A stretch of 64,000 bases of DNA from Flavobacteriaceae bacterium (GCA_021151665.1 JAGKWW010000006.1:1-64000); one strand, 5' to 3'; counted from the stretch's first letter, positions 52,401 to 61,973 are shown. Notes: generated by a model not told the origin, from the letters alone. Numbers and translations: made by a program.

Positions 52401-55400
52401 GAACACTATCGGTGGCGGTAACGCCGCAGGCAACATCACCTTGAACGGAGACCTGTACCTTCCAAACACTAACGTGAACAGTACCAAGGGTGCCTTCGAT
52501 ACAGGAAACTTTACGGTAACTATGGCCGCAACGGCTTCCAATACAGGTATAGGCGATGTGAGTGGCTATACGGCACGCACATCGGGTATAACGACCAATG
52601 TACTCTATACCTTTGGCCACCCGCGCACCTCTATCATATTCCCCATTGGCGGAACCCTGCCAACCTCTATGACGATGAAACTGGTATTAGGGCAGGCACC
52701 GGCCGGAAAAACGGATGCTATACTTCGCACCTACGATTTTATTCAGACCGGTGGCACCGGCACAAAGGCGCTTATTTCAGCACACTACCTTGACAGTGAG
52801 CTAAACGGCAACACCGAGAATAAGCTGGTAGACTGGGTGGTAAACGTATCGCCACTTACCCTTATCGAGCAAAGCCGAACGAGCTATAGCACTACCGACA
52901 ATTACGTAGAGCTTGGAAACGTAAACATGGCTTTCTTCGCATCGACATTTGGCTCTAAGCTGCTCACTCTTGCCAATTCTCAAGTTACAACAACCACCTG
53001 GAATGGTTCGGTGAGCACGTCGTGGACAACGGCCGCCAACTGGACGCCTAATGCCACACCGTCGGATGCAACGAAAGTTATCATCCCCGATGCAGCTACC
53101 ACGCCAAACGATCCGATATTGAACAGCTCGGTAACAATCGGCTCATTAAGTATTGAAGCCGGCGGTATTCTTAATTCACCAACCGGATCGCAGTTTACCA
53201 TAACTGCAGCAACCGGAGCCTGGATCAACTACGGGACTTTTAACCCGGCTGACGGAACGGTTACTTTCAACGCAGCATCTTCCGGTGGGGATGTTACCAT
53301 GGCGGGAAGCACTACATTCAATAATGTAATTATACCATCAGGTACCATTCTGAGGCCGCTTACAAATAATGTAATGAGCATAGCAGGGACATTCACCAAA
53401 TCAGGCAGCTTCGCAGTTGGTTCTGTACACAATACTGTAATCTATTCAGGCACCAACCAGACGATAGTAACACCAGATGGCTACCAGAATGCTTACCATA
53501 ACCTGACCGTATCAGGAACCGGTGCTGTTTTCCCAACGTCACTTAACATTGTAGGCGACCTCCTTACCAATGCTACTGTCAACTTTAGCAATAAGACAAT
53601 TGTGATGATTGGGACAGACGCTGATGCACATTACATTGGCGGTACGGTAAGCCCGGCCTTCTATAACCTCACACTTAGTCAGCCTGCAACTTCGGGCGCA
53701 GTAATATTGTCTAACAATGTAACAGTTTCAAATACCCTGACACTTTCCGGAGGTGTGCTGGATATTGCTAATTACGACCTTACCCTGGGCGCGAATGCAG
53801 TTGCGGGTACATTCTCTACAACGAGCATGATCGATGCCGACGGAACAGGGCGGGTGCGCAGGCCTTATACAGGCACGGGCAGCTATACCTTCCCTATCGG
53901 TGAAACGACAAGCAACACTACATATTCGCCAATTACGGTAAACGTAACTTCGGGAACGTTCAATAATGCTTACGTGGGCGTAAACGTAACCGACGCTACC
54001 CACCCGAACAACTACGCTACTGACAATTACCTTACCAGGTACTGGAGCGTGACCCAGACAGGCATTACAAATGCTGTGGCTACCGTTACCGGAACCTATG
54101 TTACCGGAGATGCAGTAGGCGGCGAAAGCAACCTTGTATCGGCACAGTTAAACGGCGCATTTAATGTAGCGACCAACCCATGGACTCGTTTCACGACCTT
54201 AGGTTCTACTACGCTTACCGCTACCGGGGCGACCCTTACACCGGGCCAAACCTCCTACTTCACCGGAATAAAAGCTGAAGCGATCACAGTAGCAATTGCA
54301 GGCGATGGTACGTTCTGCCAAAACACACCGGTTACATTGAGCACAAGCGTTTCGGGAGGTGTGGGTATGTATACTTACTCGTGGACCGGAGGCCTTGGAT
54401 CTGGCACTACCGCCACTCCACCTACCACATCGGCAGGAACAACCGTATACACGCTAACCGTAAGGGATGCCAACGGTGCAACCGGAACAGCTAACGCGAC
54501 AATTGTTGTCACTACATTAGCTGTGGGCGGTACACTTACAGGAAATCAGTCGATATGTGCCAGTACAACACCGGCAGCTATTACGGTAACAGGTTACACC
54601 GGAAATATCATCCGTTGGGAGCGTTCTACAACAACGGCATTTGCCAATCCTACATTCATCCTGAGCAGCAACGCTACACTTACAGGCGCCGAAATAGGAT
54701 CAACGCTTACGGCTACCCGTTATCTTAGGGCAGTGGTACAAAGCGGCCCGTGCGACGTGGCTTATTCAAACTACATTGAGATAAAAATCAATACTACTAC
54801 ATGGAGCGGTACCGCGTGGGATAACGGCGTACCTACAGCAACCGATGCTGTTGTGTTTAACGGTAACTATACCGCTGCTGCCAATATCAGCGCCTGTACT
54901 GTAACTGTAAATAACGGAGCAGCCGTAGTGATCCCTTCAGGTTATACCGTGACGGTAAACGGTGCGGTAACCGTAAACACGGGCGGAAGCTTTACCTTTA
55001 ATGACAACGCGGCGCTGGTACAGCTAACCGAGGCCGTGAATTCAGGAAACATTGTAGTACACAAAAAGAGCAACCCGCTTTACAGGCTCGATTACACGCT
55101 GTGGTCGTCTCCTGTTGCAGGCCAGAACCTCCAGGCTTTTTCACCCGAAACGTCGTCTACCCGTTTTTACGAGTACAATTCGGCAGCCGACCAGTACAGC
55201 ACGGTAAATGCTGCTTCAACGAGCTTTAGCACGGCAAAAGGCTACCTTATCCGTATGCCTAACGCGATTACAGCAAACGTAGCCGGCACTACCAACGGCG
55301 GCGTTACTACGCCTGCGCAATATATGGCCGGAACCGGCAATTACAATTTTGATGGTGTATTTACGGGTGTGCCGAATAACGGTACCATCACTTTCCCGCT

Positions 55401-56445
55401 AAGTACTGCCGGCAACCGCTATACGGCGATAGGAAACCCCTACCCTTCTCCAATTAACGTAGCCGATTTCTTTGCAGCGAACAATACGGTGCTGGATGTG
55501 TCTTCAGGTATTTACCTGTGGAGGAAACGCAACAACAGTACCCATACCTCGTATGCCACACTAAGCCTTGCCGGTTTTGTAGCCAACCCTGCAGAGGGCG
55601 GCGGAAGTGAGCAGGCGGGCTTCTACCAGGGCAGCAATACCTCGTGGACAGTGGCGCCGGGCCAGGGCTTTATTGTGAAAACGCCAGGTGCGGTCACTTC
55701 GGGCAACGCTACCTTTACCAACAGCATGCGCCGCGGCAGCCCGGGAGCTTCACAAAGCTTCTTCAGGACAGGAACCAACACAGCTTCCCGCTACTGGCTG
55801 AACCTTCAGGGCACCAACAATGGTGTAAGCCAGAACATGGTAGCCTATATGCAGGATGCAACAACCGGGCTTGATTACGGTTATGACGCACAACGCCTTT
55901 CTGACGGAAATTCTGTTTCGCTTTACTCAGTAGCGCAAAGCACCCCGCTTGCTATTCAGGCGCGCCCTGACTTTGCCGTAACCGATGTGGTTAAGTTAGG
56001 ATATGTGGCTCCGGCTGCCGGAAGTTATACCATAAGCATCGACCATACCGACGGTGTTTTTGCCGACGGACAGAAGATCTACATCCGCGATAACAGCCTG
56101 GGCCAGATACAGGACCTTGCCTCGCCATACACCTACACTACCGATGCCGGTACGTTCGAGCAACGCTTCGACATTATCTATACCGCCAATGCACTTGGCG
56201 TGAAAGATCCGGTAGCTATAGATGACAGCCTTTACATCTTTACAAGCGACAAAACGATTGGCATTAATAGTGCAGGCAATGCAATTACCGGTGTTACGAT
56301 TTATGACCTGCGCGGAAGGCTGCTGTATTCACAAAAATACCAGGACGAAGAAGTCAGGATCAATAATTTTGTAGCCGAGCAACAGGTGCTTATCATTGAA
56401 GTCCAGACACTGAAAGGAAAAGTCTCGAAAAAGATTATGTTCTAA
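49402..56445 (+). CDS. giant T9SS-secreted multidomain protein, 2347 aa
   Basis: The ATG at 49402 gives a clean signal peptide (FLKLPFPKLIALIIFFGALSTNAQ); a GTG two codons earlier is less likely. Order: lectin-like beta domain (about 25-275), IPT/TIG (about 280-355, SLSPTSKVAGSGSFTLTVTG), a beta-sandwich module (about 365-475), fibronectin-like domain (about 480-590), a further jelly-roll domain (about 605-815), then long Thr/Asn-rich repeats, a PKD-like segment (about 1630-1705), a 550-residue module shared with the 8.9-kb gene, and a type C-like T9SS sorting domain. Surface adhesion or glycan binding is inferred. Confidence 0.87.
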   Translation: MFLKLPFPKLIALIIFFGALSTNAQQATVYSYDFTTASGSSYNTTAGQIGSSGWNLLTTGTDMGGRIYNGYLDLTNDATGASNAAGWALAYTVSAASSPFTSTLANNPGLVTWTFNMRQSRTNPSGLGNNSYGNAFILAGTSNTTATSGSGYAVVLGNSGNTDPIRLVRYTSGLRTSTDMLSSNTSGVNDFGRHYASVKVTYNPSNNVWELFVRKDSSSSFSDPAQGYYSSQGTVVNSGSTSTATPLMGAFWNAGSKQRQPAYFDNVKVTVATPVLSSLSPTSKVAGSGSFTLTVTGSNFLNGSVIKWNGTALTTTYISATQLSATVPAANIATAGTASITVGTGAAESSSQTFYIDQLNVPSISTSTSALNTFTTVTGTASAAQSFTSTGTSLQSGSTITISTPTVFEISAAAAGGYAASLNVPASTTTSYVRVKSTAAPGVYSGFITLTSPGAATRQIALNAVVLSTEPTATATSVGFSNINSIQGTASWSGGNGANHLVVIKALSAVTATVTDGSTYYASPVYSLGADLGSGSFVVYGGSANSVTITGLTPATTYYVTVYEYNGSGGTENYRTTGVSGSFTTQNAPLGLQVKAANTVYNIDFDNTLEGVNNSTYAGAALAALPDVGELNSNAFVLSAATTTGVTFGTDILDDDPGYGNGTSDGGETDGGYYAFQVASGNYALGFQIDPLNPSSSTTLRFQNQTGAAITSLNIGYKIYVRNDEAGSDSYNFSHSSTNANNATFTAAPVLNQATGIAADGLPGWKMYYKVITLTGLNISANSYYYLRWSNESVSGTAYDEVALDDISIVANPTTNFSTVAGIAETAVLAGNAQLNGAATVSSDITFNGGKLYIGANTLTLKGSVTNTTAAGLSGGSAASLTVSGSVSPTLSFDQTTVGTTNLLNNFSVTTTATNTVTLGSSLVINGALAIDENQTLAIGTNTLTGTLASITNNGTVTTTNTTTTPFASGKTWGGTGTVILAAATAAQYLPAGIYNKVTVNTIGGGNAAGNITLNGDLYLPNTNVNSTKGAFDTGNFTVTMAATASNTGIGDVSGYTARTSGITTNVLYTFGHPRTSIIFPIGGTLPTSMTMKLVLGQAPAGKTDAILRTYDFIQTGGTGTKALISAHYLDSELNGNTENKLVDWVVNVSPLTLIEQSRTSYSTTDNYVELGNVNMAFFASTFGSKLLTLANSQVTTTTWNGSVSTSWTTAANWTPNATPSDATKVIIPDAATTPNDPILNSSVTIGSLSIEAGGILNSPTGSQFTITAATGAWINYGTFNPADGTVTFNAASSGGDVTMAGSTTFNNVIIPSGTILRPLTNNVMSIAGTFTKSGSFAVGSVHNTVIYSGTNQTIVTPDGYQNAYHNLTVSGTGAVFPTSLNIVGDLLTNATVNFSNKTIVMIGTDADAHYIGGTVSPAFYNLTLSQPATSGAVILSNNVTVSNTLTLSGGVLDIANYDLTLGANAVAGTFSTTSMIDADGTGRVRRPYTGTGSYTFPIGETTSNTTYSPITVNVTSGTFNNAYVGVNVTDATHPNNYATDNYLTRYWSVTQTGITNAVATVTGTYVTGDAVGGESNLVSAQLNGAFNVATNPWTRFTTLGSTTLTATGATLTPGQTSYFTGIKAEAITVAIAGDGTFCQNTPVTLSTSVSGGVGMYTYSWTGGLGSGTTATPPTTSAGTTVYTLTVRDANGATGTANATIVVTTLAVGGTLTGNQSICASTTPAAITVTGYTGNIIRWERSTTTAFANPTFILSSNATLTGAEIGSTLTATRYLRAVVQSGPCDVAYSNYIEIKINTTTWSGTAWDNGVPTATDAVVFNGNYTAAANISACTVTVNNGAAVVIPSGYTVTVNGAVTVNTGGSFTFNDNAALVQLTEAVNSGNIVVHKKSNPLYRLDYTLWSSPVAGQNLQAFSPETSSTRFYEYNSAADQYSTVNAASTSFSTAKGYLIRMPNAITANVAGTTNGGVTTPAQYMAGTGNYNFDGVFTGVPNNGTITFPLSTAGNRYTAIGNPYPSPINVADFFAANNTVLDVSSGIYLWRKRNNSTHTSYATLSLAGFVANPAEGGGSEQAGFYQGSNTSWTVAPGQGFIVKTPGAVTSGNATFTNSMRRGSPGASQSFFRTGTNTASRYWLNLQGTNNGVSQNMVAYMQDATTGLDYGYDAQRLSDGNSVSLYSVAQSTPLAIQARPDFAVTDVVKLGYVAPAAGSYTISIDHTDGVFADGQKIYIRDNSLGQIQDLASPYTYTTDAGTFEQRFDIIYTANALGVKDPVAIDDSLYIFTSDKTIGINSAGNAITGVTIYDLRGRLLYSQKYQDEEVRINNFVAEQQVLIIEVQTLKGKVSKKIMF

Positions 56446-56477
56446 AATTCGATAAAGATTAGTTTTTAGTTAGTAAG

Positions 56478-56505
56478 AAAGGGCTGTTGTAAGACAGCCC
56501 TTTTT
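56478..56505 (+). terminator. Rho-independent terminator
   Basis: AAAGGGCTGT at 56478-56487 pairs with ACAGCCCTTT at 56494-56503 around TGTAAG, then more T. It closes the giant T9SS gene. Confidence 0.9.
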
Positions 56506-56630
56506 GTTTGTAAATAATTCGAATTGCTATGAGTCGTAAATGGGGGTTTTTATATAATTTTAGAAAGGTTGAAAATGACAGCATGGACAACAATCAGCAA
56601 TTTTGAAAATAACATTAATGCACGAGCACA

Positions 56631-56993
56631 TTGAGCTATAAAGAGCAACGGAAAATTTACATTAGTATGGTCTGCGTTATGTCATTAATGGTTTTTGGCG
56701 TGGTAAACGGTTGGTTTCAGGCGGGACGGGAACATAAATCCTCCTACCATTTTGTAATCACAGATATATCAGTTACACCAACCAAATCGCTTGTGTTTTA
56801 TGACGGCGACGACAGAGTTCAGTTGTGGAATTTCACAGTCTCCGAACGTCAGAATGTAAAAGTGGGCGACTCCTTATCGAAGCCGGCATGCTCTGATACA
56901 TTATTCATTTACAGGAAGGATGTTAACGGAGTTTACCAAAAAATAATCGCCAATCGAGCCAATATATTCGCCGGTGATTTTTTTTGTGATTGA
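56631..56993 (+). CDS. small membrane-anchored hypothetical protein
   Basis: A 120-residue frame with one N-terminal hydrophobic helix (about 10-28, YISMVCVMSLMVFGVVNGWF) and a soluble beta-rich part ending in CD. The only start that keeps the basic N terminus is TTG at 56631; an ATG at 56667 would truncate the helix. Composition looks coding, but no family is recognised. It lies alone between two T9SS genes. Confidence 0.5.
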   Translation: MSYKEQRKIYISMVCVMSLMVFGVVNGWFQAGREHKSSYHFVITDISVTPTKSLVFYDGDDRVQLWNFTVSERQNVKVGDSLSKPACSDTLFIYRKDVNGVYQKIIANRANIFAGDFFCD

Positions 56994-57120
56994 TTTTATT
57001 AAGTCTTAGAAAAGCAACTCAATTTAATTCATCAAAATTATAATTAGCATTCTACTGCTATATCAACTTATTGAGCATTGGGTCAGCGGGAATGGATGTT
57101 CGTCGACAAACAGAACTGCT

Positions 57121-57155
57121 CAAAAAACAAAAAACCCCGGCTCATTACCGGGGTT
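57121..57155 (-). terminator. Rho-independent terminator
   Basis: AACCCCGG at 57133-57140 pairs with CCGGGGTT at 57148-57155. On the minus strand it is followed by a T-rich tract (57132-57121), just past the stop of the RCC1-repeat gene. Confidence 0.88.
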
Positions 57156-57183
57156 CCTTGCTCAATTGAAAAAACAGGCTACT

Positions 57184-60100
57184 TTACTTCTTGATGATCT
57201 TCGAAGTTTTTGTCTGTCCGCCGGATACTACCTTTACAAGGTAAGTGCCCGACTGCAGGTTTTCAACATCTATAGTGGTTTGGTTGGTATTTACTGATTT
57301 CGAGATCACTTCCTGGCCCAGCATGTTATAAACTGTTACGCTTGTAATCTCATTTTCAAGTGCGATATTCAGTAGGTTCGTTACCGGGTTAGGGTAAAGC
57401 TTCATGGCTGTAGCAGGCTCAAACTCTTCATTTCTTAAGGCTGTCGTCGGACAGTCAAGCATAAAGAACTCATCGCTCTGCGGATATTGCGGGTTACCCA
57501 ACTGGCCGCTTGCGTTGCCACCGGTTACAGCAAGATAGCCGCCGCCGTGCAGTACCATAGAGTGGAAATTACCCCCGGCTATCGCCACGGCATTATCATT
57601 AATGATAAATGGAATTGTTTTATTTACTGTAGTGTTATCCCCCAGCTGGCCGAAATTGTTTTGTCCCCATGTATATAGAGAGCCATTAGTGTTAATTCCT
57701 ATCGAATGATAGTCTCCGCCTGCAACGGCTTTCCATACATCGTCCTGGCCTATTTGTACCGGTGCGTTGCGGTTGGTTGTAGTGCCATCGCCCAATTGTC
57801 CTTGCTGGTTATTACCCCATACCCATAGCGTACCGTTTGATTTAATAGCCATAGCGTGTAAGCCACCTGCCGCAAAATACTGTACGTTGGTCATATTTGT
57901 CACAGTCGGGATACTTTTGTTGGTGGTAGAACCAATGCCCAGCTGTCCGTCTGAGTTAAGACCCCATGACCATAATGTACCATCCGTTTTTACGGCATAG
58001 CTGCTCGACCTGCCTGCATAAACGTTTTGCCAGTTGGTTGCTGTTCCTATCTGTACCGGCGTTGTTTTATCAACGGTAGTATTGTCTCCTAACTGTCCGT
58101 AATTATTTTGCCCCCAGGCCCAAAGCGTACCATCGGTTTTTACAGCTATGGTATGGGTTTGGCCTGCCGCTACACTCTTCCAGTTGCTTGCAGTGCCTAC
58201 CTGTACAGGCGTAGATACAAGAGTACCGGTAGAACCGCCGGTACCGAGCCTGCCGTTTCCGTTATTGCCCATTGCCCACAGGGTACCATTGTTCTTAATT
58301 GCCATGGTGTGGTTAAGTCCCGGAGCCACCATTTTCCAGTCGTTACCATTGCCTATCTGGGCCGGTGTTGCCTGGTTGGTGTTGATAGTGCCAAGGCCCA
58401 GCTGCCCGCTGAAGTTGTTGCCCCAGCCCCAAAGGGTTCCGTCGGTTTTTATTGCTAAGCTATTGTGCGGTCCGGCAGCGATCTGCGCAAAACAGGCCGT
58501 GTTCACCGGCTCCTGCAGCGTAGTAAAGCTGCCACCCGGTACAAAGGTCTGGTTACAGTTAGAAGATACCCACCAATAATAAGTGGTGCCCGGCGAAAGC
58601 CCGTCTATCCATTCTGATGTCGATAAAGTCTGTAACATCGTTCCACCGAGTTGGTTTACCGTGTTATAATACACAAGGTATCCTGATGGTGCAGGGTTTG
58701 GCGCCGTCCATTGCAGGTGCGCAGCATACATCATCATATCGGCCTGAACCACCGAAAGGTTGGTTGGTGCGTTGCAGGTAGCTGCCGGTGCATTCGCACA
58801 GGTAATGTAGCGCACCCTGCTGGTATTCTGGGCACCGCAGTTGGCATTGGCATGAATGTAATACCTTATAGTACCCGAAGTACTGCCCGAAACCCAAACC
58901 AGAGGCGATTGTCCGCTGGCATACACCACGCCTCCATCGCCATTTGTTACCGTAATGTAATCGGTACTTACCGAAGTCGAAAAAGTGTACTGCTTGTTAT
59001 CGAGCGCGATCACATTAGTAAATTGACCCGCGAAGGCATTATCTGTAATGATTTCGGCCGTTCCGGTACAGGCCGGCGTGAACGTTGCTTCCGGAGCGAG
59101 GCCGTAAGTAGCGCTGTTGCATGCAAGCGCGGTGAGTGTTGTAAAGCTGCCTCCCGAAACCCATGCGCTGGTTGAACTTCCGCAATCGGAACGTACCCAG
59201 AAATAATAGGTAGTACCGGCAGAAAGGCCATTCAGGTACGGGATATAATTACCGTTGACAGAGGTTGTAGGAGTTGTAGACGCTGTTGGAGCTGTATTCG
59301 TAGTGCTTACATAAACGCCGTACCCCGCCGAAGGTAAGGTCGCAGGCTGCGTCCAGCTGAGGCGTACTGAGTTTGAAGTGTAATTGGATACAACAAAATT
59401 TGAAGGCACGCTGCAGGTAGCGGTCACAGAAGAGCACTTTATGTAACGCGCCCTGGCGGTAGTTTGCGTACCGCACGCCGAATTGGTATTAAGATGGTAC
59501 CTGATAACTCCTGTAGTCGTCCCCGATTGCCAGTTTAGAGGTGCCTGCCCGCTTGCGTACACTACCGTTCCTGTTGCGTTGGTTATGGTAATATAGTCTG
59601 TAGCTACAGAGCTGGAGAAGGTATACTGCCTGTTGGCAACTACATTTACATTAGAATATTCGCCGGCATACGCATCGGTAACGATGGTTTCCTGGCTTCC
59701 TGAGCAGGCCGGTGTAAATGTGGCTTCAGGATAGAGGCCGTGCGCTGCGCCGTTACAGTTAAGCGATGCCAGTGTTGTAAAACTGCCGCCCGATACCCAG
59801 TTGCTATTCGAACCGATGCAGTTAGAGCGTATCCAGTAATAATAGGTCGTAGCCGCCGTAAGTCCGCTTAATACCCCTACCCCGGCATTAGTACTTGTAG
59901 CTGTGGGTGTAGTGCCGGCAACAGGGGCCGTGTTAGACGTTATTACGTAAATGTCATAAGATACAGCCGGTGTAGCAGGGGCTGTCCAGTTAAGCCTGCT
60001 TGAATTGGAAGTGATATTCGTAACGTTGAGAGCCGTAGGCAACCCGCAGGCAGATGTTGCAGCGCTACACTGTACATAACGTATACGTGAAGAGTTTTGC

Positions 60101-60753
60101 GTGCCGCAGTTGGCATTGCTGTTTAAGTGATAGCGCACCACCCCGGTCAGGGTGCCAGAGCTCCAGCTTAGCGGCGACTGGCCGCTGGCCAGCACTGCGG
60201 TTCCTGCCGTGTTGGTTATCGTGATATAATCTGTACTTACAGAACTTGAAAAGGTGTACTGTTTGTTGGCCGATACGTTTACATTAGAATACTCGCCTGC
60301 CCATGAATCGGCGGCGATAGTTTCAGCACTGCCCGAGCATGCCGGAGTGAATGTTGCATTCGGATAGAGCCCATAAATAGCGCCGTTGCACGTTAATGAC
60401 TGATTTGCTGTAAAGCTGCCGCCCGACACCCATGTACTTTTCTGGGTTCCGCAATTTGAGCGTATCCAGTAATAATACGTAAGCCCGGGGGTAAGCCCGT
60501 TAATTACATCGGCACCTGCCGTGTCGCTGGTTAGTGTTGGCGTAGTGGTTGCACCGGGTGCAGTATTGGCCGTTGCTATATAAATATCATATCCCGAACC
60601 CGGCGCAGAAGCAGGCGCTGTCCATGCAAGGCGGAAGGAATTTGACGTAATATTGGAAACGGCCGGGTTGGTCGGCGGCAGGCATTGCGCACGCGCCTGC
60701 GGGAAAAAGGATAAAAATGCCAAAAGGCATAAAAGGGTAATTTTTGTTCTCAT
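57184..60753 (-). CDS. fibronectin III / RCC1-repeat T9SS protein, 1189 aa
   Basis: From the ATG at 60753 the protein has a proper signal peptide (RTKITLLCLLAFLSFFPQARAQ); a longer frame to 60864 has none. Three tandem modules of about 212 residues each combine a fibronectin III domain (NITSNSFRLAWTAP, GLTPGLTYYYWIRSNCG) with a Cys-containing beta domain (TFTPACSG...YSNVNV...YTFSSSVSTDYITIT). A fourth fibronectin domain follows, then about seven RCC1 repeats (AIKTDGTLWGWGNNFSGQLGLG) forming a propeller. The C-terminal T9SS type A sorting domain begins MKLYPNPVTNLLNI. It is a surface or secreted adhesin-like protein with unknown ligand. Confidence 0.9.
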   Translation of the reverse strand: MRTKITLLCLLAFLSFFPQARAQCLPPTNPAVSNITSNSFRLAWTAPASAPGSGYDIYIATANTAPGATTTPTLTSDTAGADVINGLTPGLTYYYWIRSNCGTQKSTWVSGGSFTANQSLTCNGAIYGLYPNATFTPACSGSAETIAADSWAGEYSNVNVSANKQYTFSSSVSTDYITITNTAGTAVLASGQSPLSWSSGTLTGVVRYHLNSNANCGTQNSSRIRYVQCSAATSACGLPTALNVTNITSNSSRLNWTAPATPAVSYDIYVITSNTAPVAGTTPTATSTNAGVGVLSGLTAATTYYYWIRSNCIGSNSNWVSGGSFTTLASLNCNGAAHGLYPEATFTPACSGSQETIVTDAYAGEYSNVNVVANRQYTFSSSVATDYITITNATGTVVYASGQAPLNWQSGTTTGVIRYHLNTNSACGTQTTARARYIKCSSVTATCSVPSNFVVSNYTSNSVRLSWTQPATLPSAGYGVYVSTTNTAPTASTTPTTSVNGNYIPYLNGLSAGTTYYFWVRSDCGSSTSAWVSGGSFTTLTALACNSATYGLAPEATFTPACTGTAEIITDNAFAGQFTNVIALDNKQYTFSTSVSTDYITVTNGDGGVVYASGQSPLVWVSGSTSGTIRYYIHANANCGAQNTSRVRYITCANAPAATCNAPTNLSVVQADMMMYAAHLQWTAPNPAPSGYLVYYNTVNQLGGTMLQTLSTSEWIDGLSPGTTYYWWVSSNCNQTFVPGGSFTTLQEPVNTACFAQIAAGPHNSLAIKTDGTLWGWGNNFSGQLGLGTINTNQATPAQIGNGNDWKMVAPGLNHTMAIKNNGTLWAMGNNGNGRLGTGGSTGTLVSTPVQVGTASNWKSVAAGQTHTIAVKTDGTLWAWGQNNYGQLGDNTTVDKTTPVQIGTATNWQNVYAGRSSSYAVKTDGTLWSWGLNSDGQLGIGSTTNKSIPTVTNMTNVQYFAAGGLHAMAIKSNGTLWVWGNNQQGQLGDGTTTNRNAPVQIGQDDVWKAVAGGDYHSIGINTNGSLYTWGQNNFGQLGDNTTVNKTIPFIINDNAVAIAGGNFHSMVLHGGGYLAVTGGNASGQLGNPQYPQSDEFFMLDCPTTALRNEEFEPATAMKLYPNPVTNLLNIALENEITSVTVYNMLGQEVISKSVNTNQTTIDVENLQSGTYLVKVVSGGQTKTSKIIKK
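58770..60665 (-). repeat. three tandem in-gene modules of about 635 bp
   Basis: The modules begin near 60660, 60030 and 59395 (minus strand), and a partial fourth copy (fibronectin part only) begins near 58765. Protein-level identity is high (for example SSSVSTDYITIT, SSSVATDYITIT and STSVSTDYITVT), indicating internal duplication. Confidence 0.75.
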
Positions 60754-61195
60754 AGTTAATTCATTTTTGCCGATACCGGTTTCGGCTATCGGCGGTGTGG
60801 GGATCATTGGTTTTACTATTTGTGCAATTGTTAGTGAATATAATTTGCGTCGAAAATAATTCAAAAGTTGGTGACTATTTTATCCGATAAACGAACGTTG
60901 GCATTTTTCACATTACCGTCAGGATACATTACAAAACCGCATTATAAAAAAGGATTGGTATTCATTAAAATAATAAACCGGTTGCCGGCCATTTCTAAAA
61001 TAGTCGGTAACCGGCTGGTTAGTGATTAGGATTATATAAGGATAGTTGGTTCAAAGGGTAAAGCGAATCCGATGCGCAAATATATAGTAATTCACTTTTT
61101 GGTGATTTATTTTGTTATGCTTTTTTTCATTATATTTATGTTAAAAAAAAGAAAGAATTAAGCAATAAAAAAGCGAAAGAAAAGTCTTAATGGAT
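60754..61195. other. intergenic region, about 440 bp
   Basis: A divergent promoter region between the RCC1-repeat gene and the TetR gene. It is A/T-rich. I see no gene or structured RNA apart from the -7 element at 61196. Confidence 0.4.
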
Positions 61196-61203
61196 TAACT
61201 TTG
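61196..61203 (+). promoter_or_regulatory. -7 promoter element of the TetR gene
   Basis: TAACTTTG matches TAnnTTTG exactly, 31 bases before the ATG at 61235. Confidence 0.6.
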
Positions 61204-61234
61204 TGTTACCTTTAATACTTCTAATGGCCTGTTT

Positions 61235-61864
61235 ATGAAAAAGGAAGCACCCGGCATAAAAACCAGGAATAAAGAAAATACCAAGCGGCAGCTATTGCAG
61301 GCCGTTGGACGCATCCTTAAAACTAAAGGGCATTCGGGACTAAAGGTAAATGACATTGCCGCCAACGCCGGAGTTGATAAAAAATTGATTTACAAATACT
61401 TTGGGGGAAAAGACGGACTGGTGGGCGAGTATATTAACTCAACCGATTTTTGGAGTAATGTTTCTCAAGGCGACGTTCCAACCGATTTTTCGGATGGCGG
61501 AAAAGAATTCTCGATAGGCATACTCCTGCGGCAGTTTGAGTTCCTGAAGAATAATACAGAGTTACAAAAAGTATTGTTATGGAGGCTTTCGGAAGAGCAG
61601 CCTTTTCTCCGGCAGCTTACAGACAATCAGGAAAAGGTAGGCGAAAGCGTTTTTCAGGCATTCATTGATCCGCATTTTAAAGACAAGGCTGAAGATTACA
61701 GGGCGATCACTGCCATTTTGGTTGCCGGTATATATTACCTCAACCTCTATTCTGAAATGAATGGAAGCGTTTTTTGCGGGCTTGACCTCCAGAGCGCCCA
61801 TGGCCGTGAAAAGATAGGCGATGCGCTCAAATTCCTTATAGACAGCTCCTACAGGCATTTGTAA
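61235..61864 (+). CDS. TetR/AcrR-family regulator
   Basis: A 209-residue regulator. The N-terminal HTH spans about 13-60 (TKRQLLQAVGRILKTKGHSGLKVNDIAANAGVDKKLIYKYFGGKDGLVGEYI), with the typical KxLIYxYFxxKDxLV recognition end. The C-terminal ligand domain is all-helical and specific to Bacteroidota-type members. Targets and ligand are unknown. No efflux gene is adjacent on its own transcript, and a weak hairpin follows at 61877. Confidence 0.92.
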   Translation: MKKEAPGIKTRNKENTKRQLLQAVGRILKTKGHSGLKVNDIAANAGVDKKLIYKYFGGKDGLVGEYINSTDFWSNVSQGDVPTDFSDGGKEFSIGILLRQFEFLKNNTELQKVLLWRLSEEQPFLRQLTDNQEKVGESVFQAFIDPHFKDKAEDYRAITAILVAGIYYLNLYSEMNGSVFCGLDLQSAHGREKIGDALKFLIDSSYRHL

Positions 61865-61876
61865 AAGGTTTTTTGG

Positions 61877-61899
61877 AAACCCGGAGACCCGTCGGGTTT
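61877..61899 (+). terminator. weak terminator-like hairpin
   Basis: AAACCCG at 61877-61883 pairs with CGGGTTT at 61893-61899 across a nine-base loop, with a short T-run after it. Confidence 0.5.
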
Positions 61900-61965
61900 T
61901 CACGAATGTCCCTTTTCAACCTTAGGGGGAAAGCTTTCCAGTCACTTTTATGTGAATTGTTTTTA

Positions 61966-61973
61966 TAAGTTTG
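61966..61973 (+). promoter_or_regulatory. -7 promoter element of the small lipoprotein gene
   Basis: TAAGTTTG matches TAnnTTTG exactly, 22 bases before the ATG at 61995. Confidence 0.6.

Noticed and set aside
58770..60665. CRISPR-like or satellite repeat
   Set aside because: The repeats are about 635 bp, in frame and coding for protein modules; there are no short identical repeats with spacers.
61942..61955. Inverted repeat TCAC-N6-GTGA before the small lipoprotein gene
   Set aside because: The half-sites are in the opposite orientation to Crp/Fnr sites (TGA-N6-TCA), and the spacing to the -7 element does not fit.
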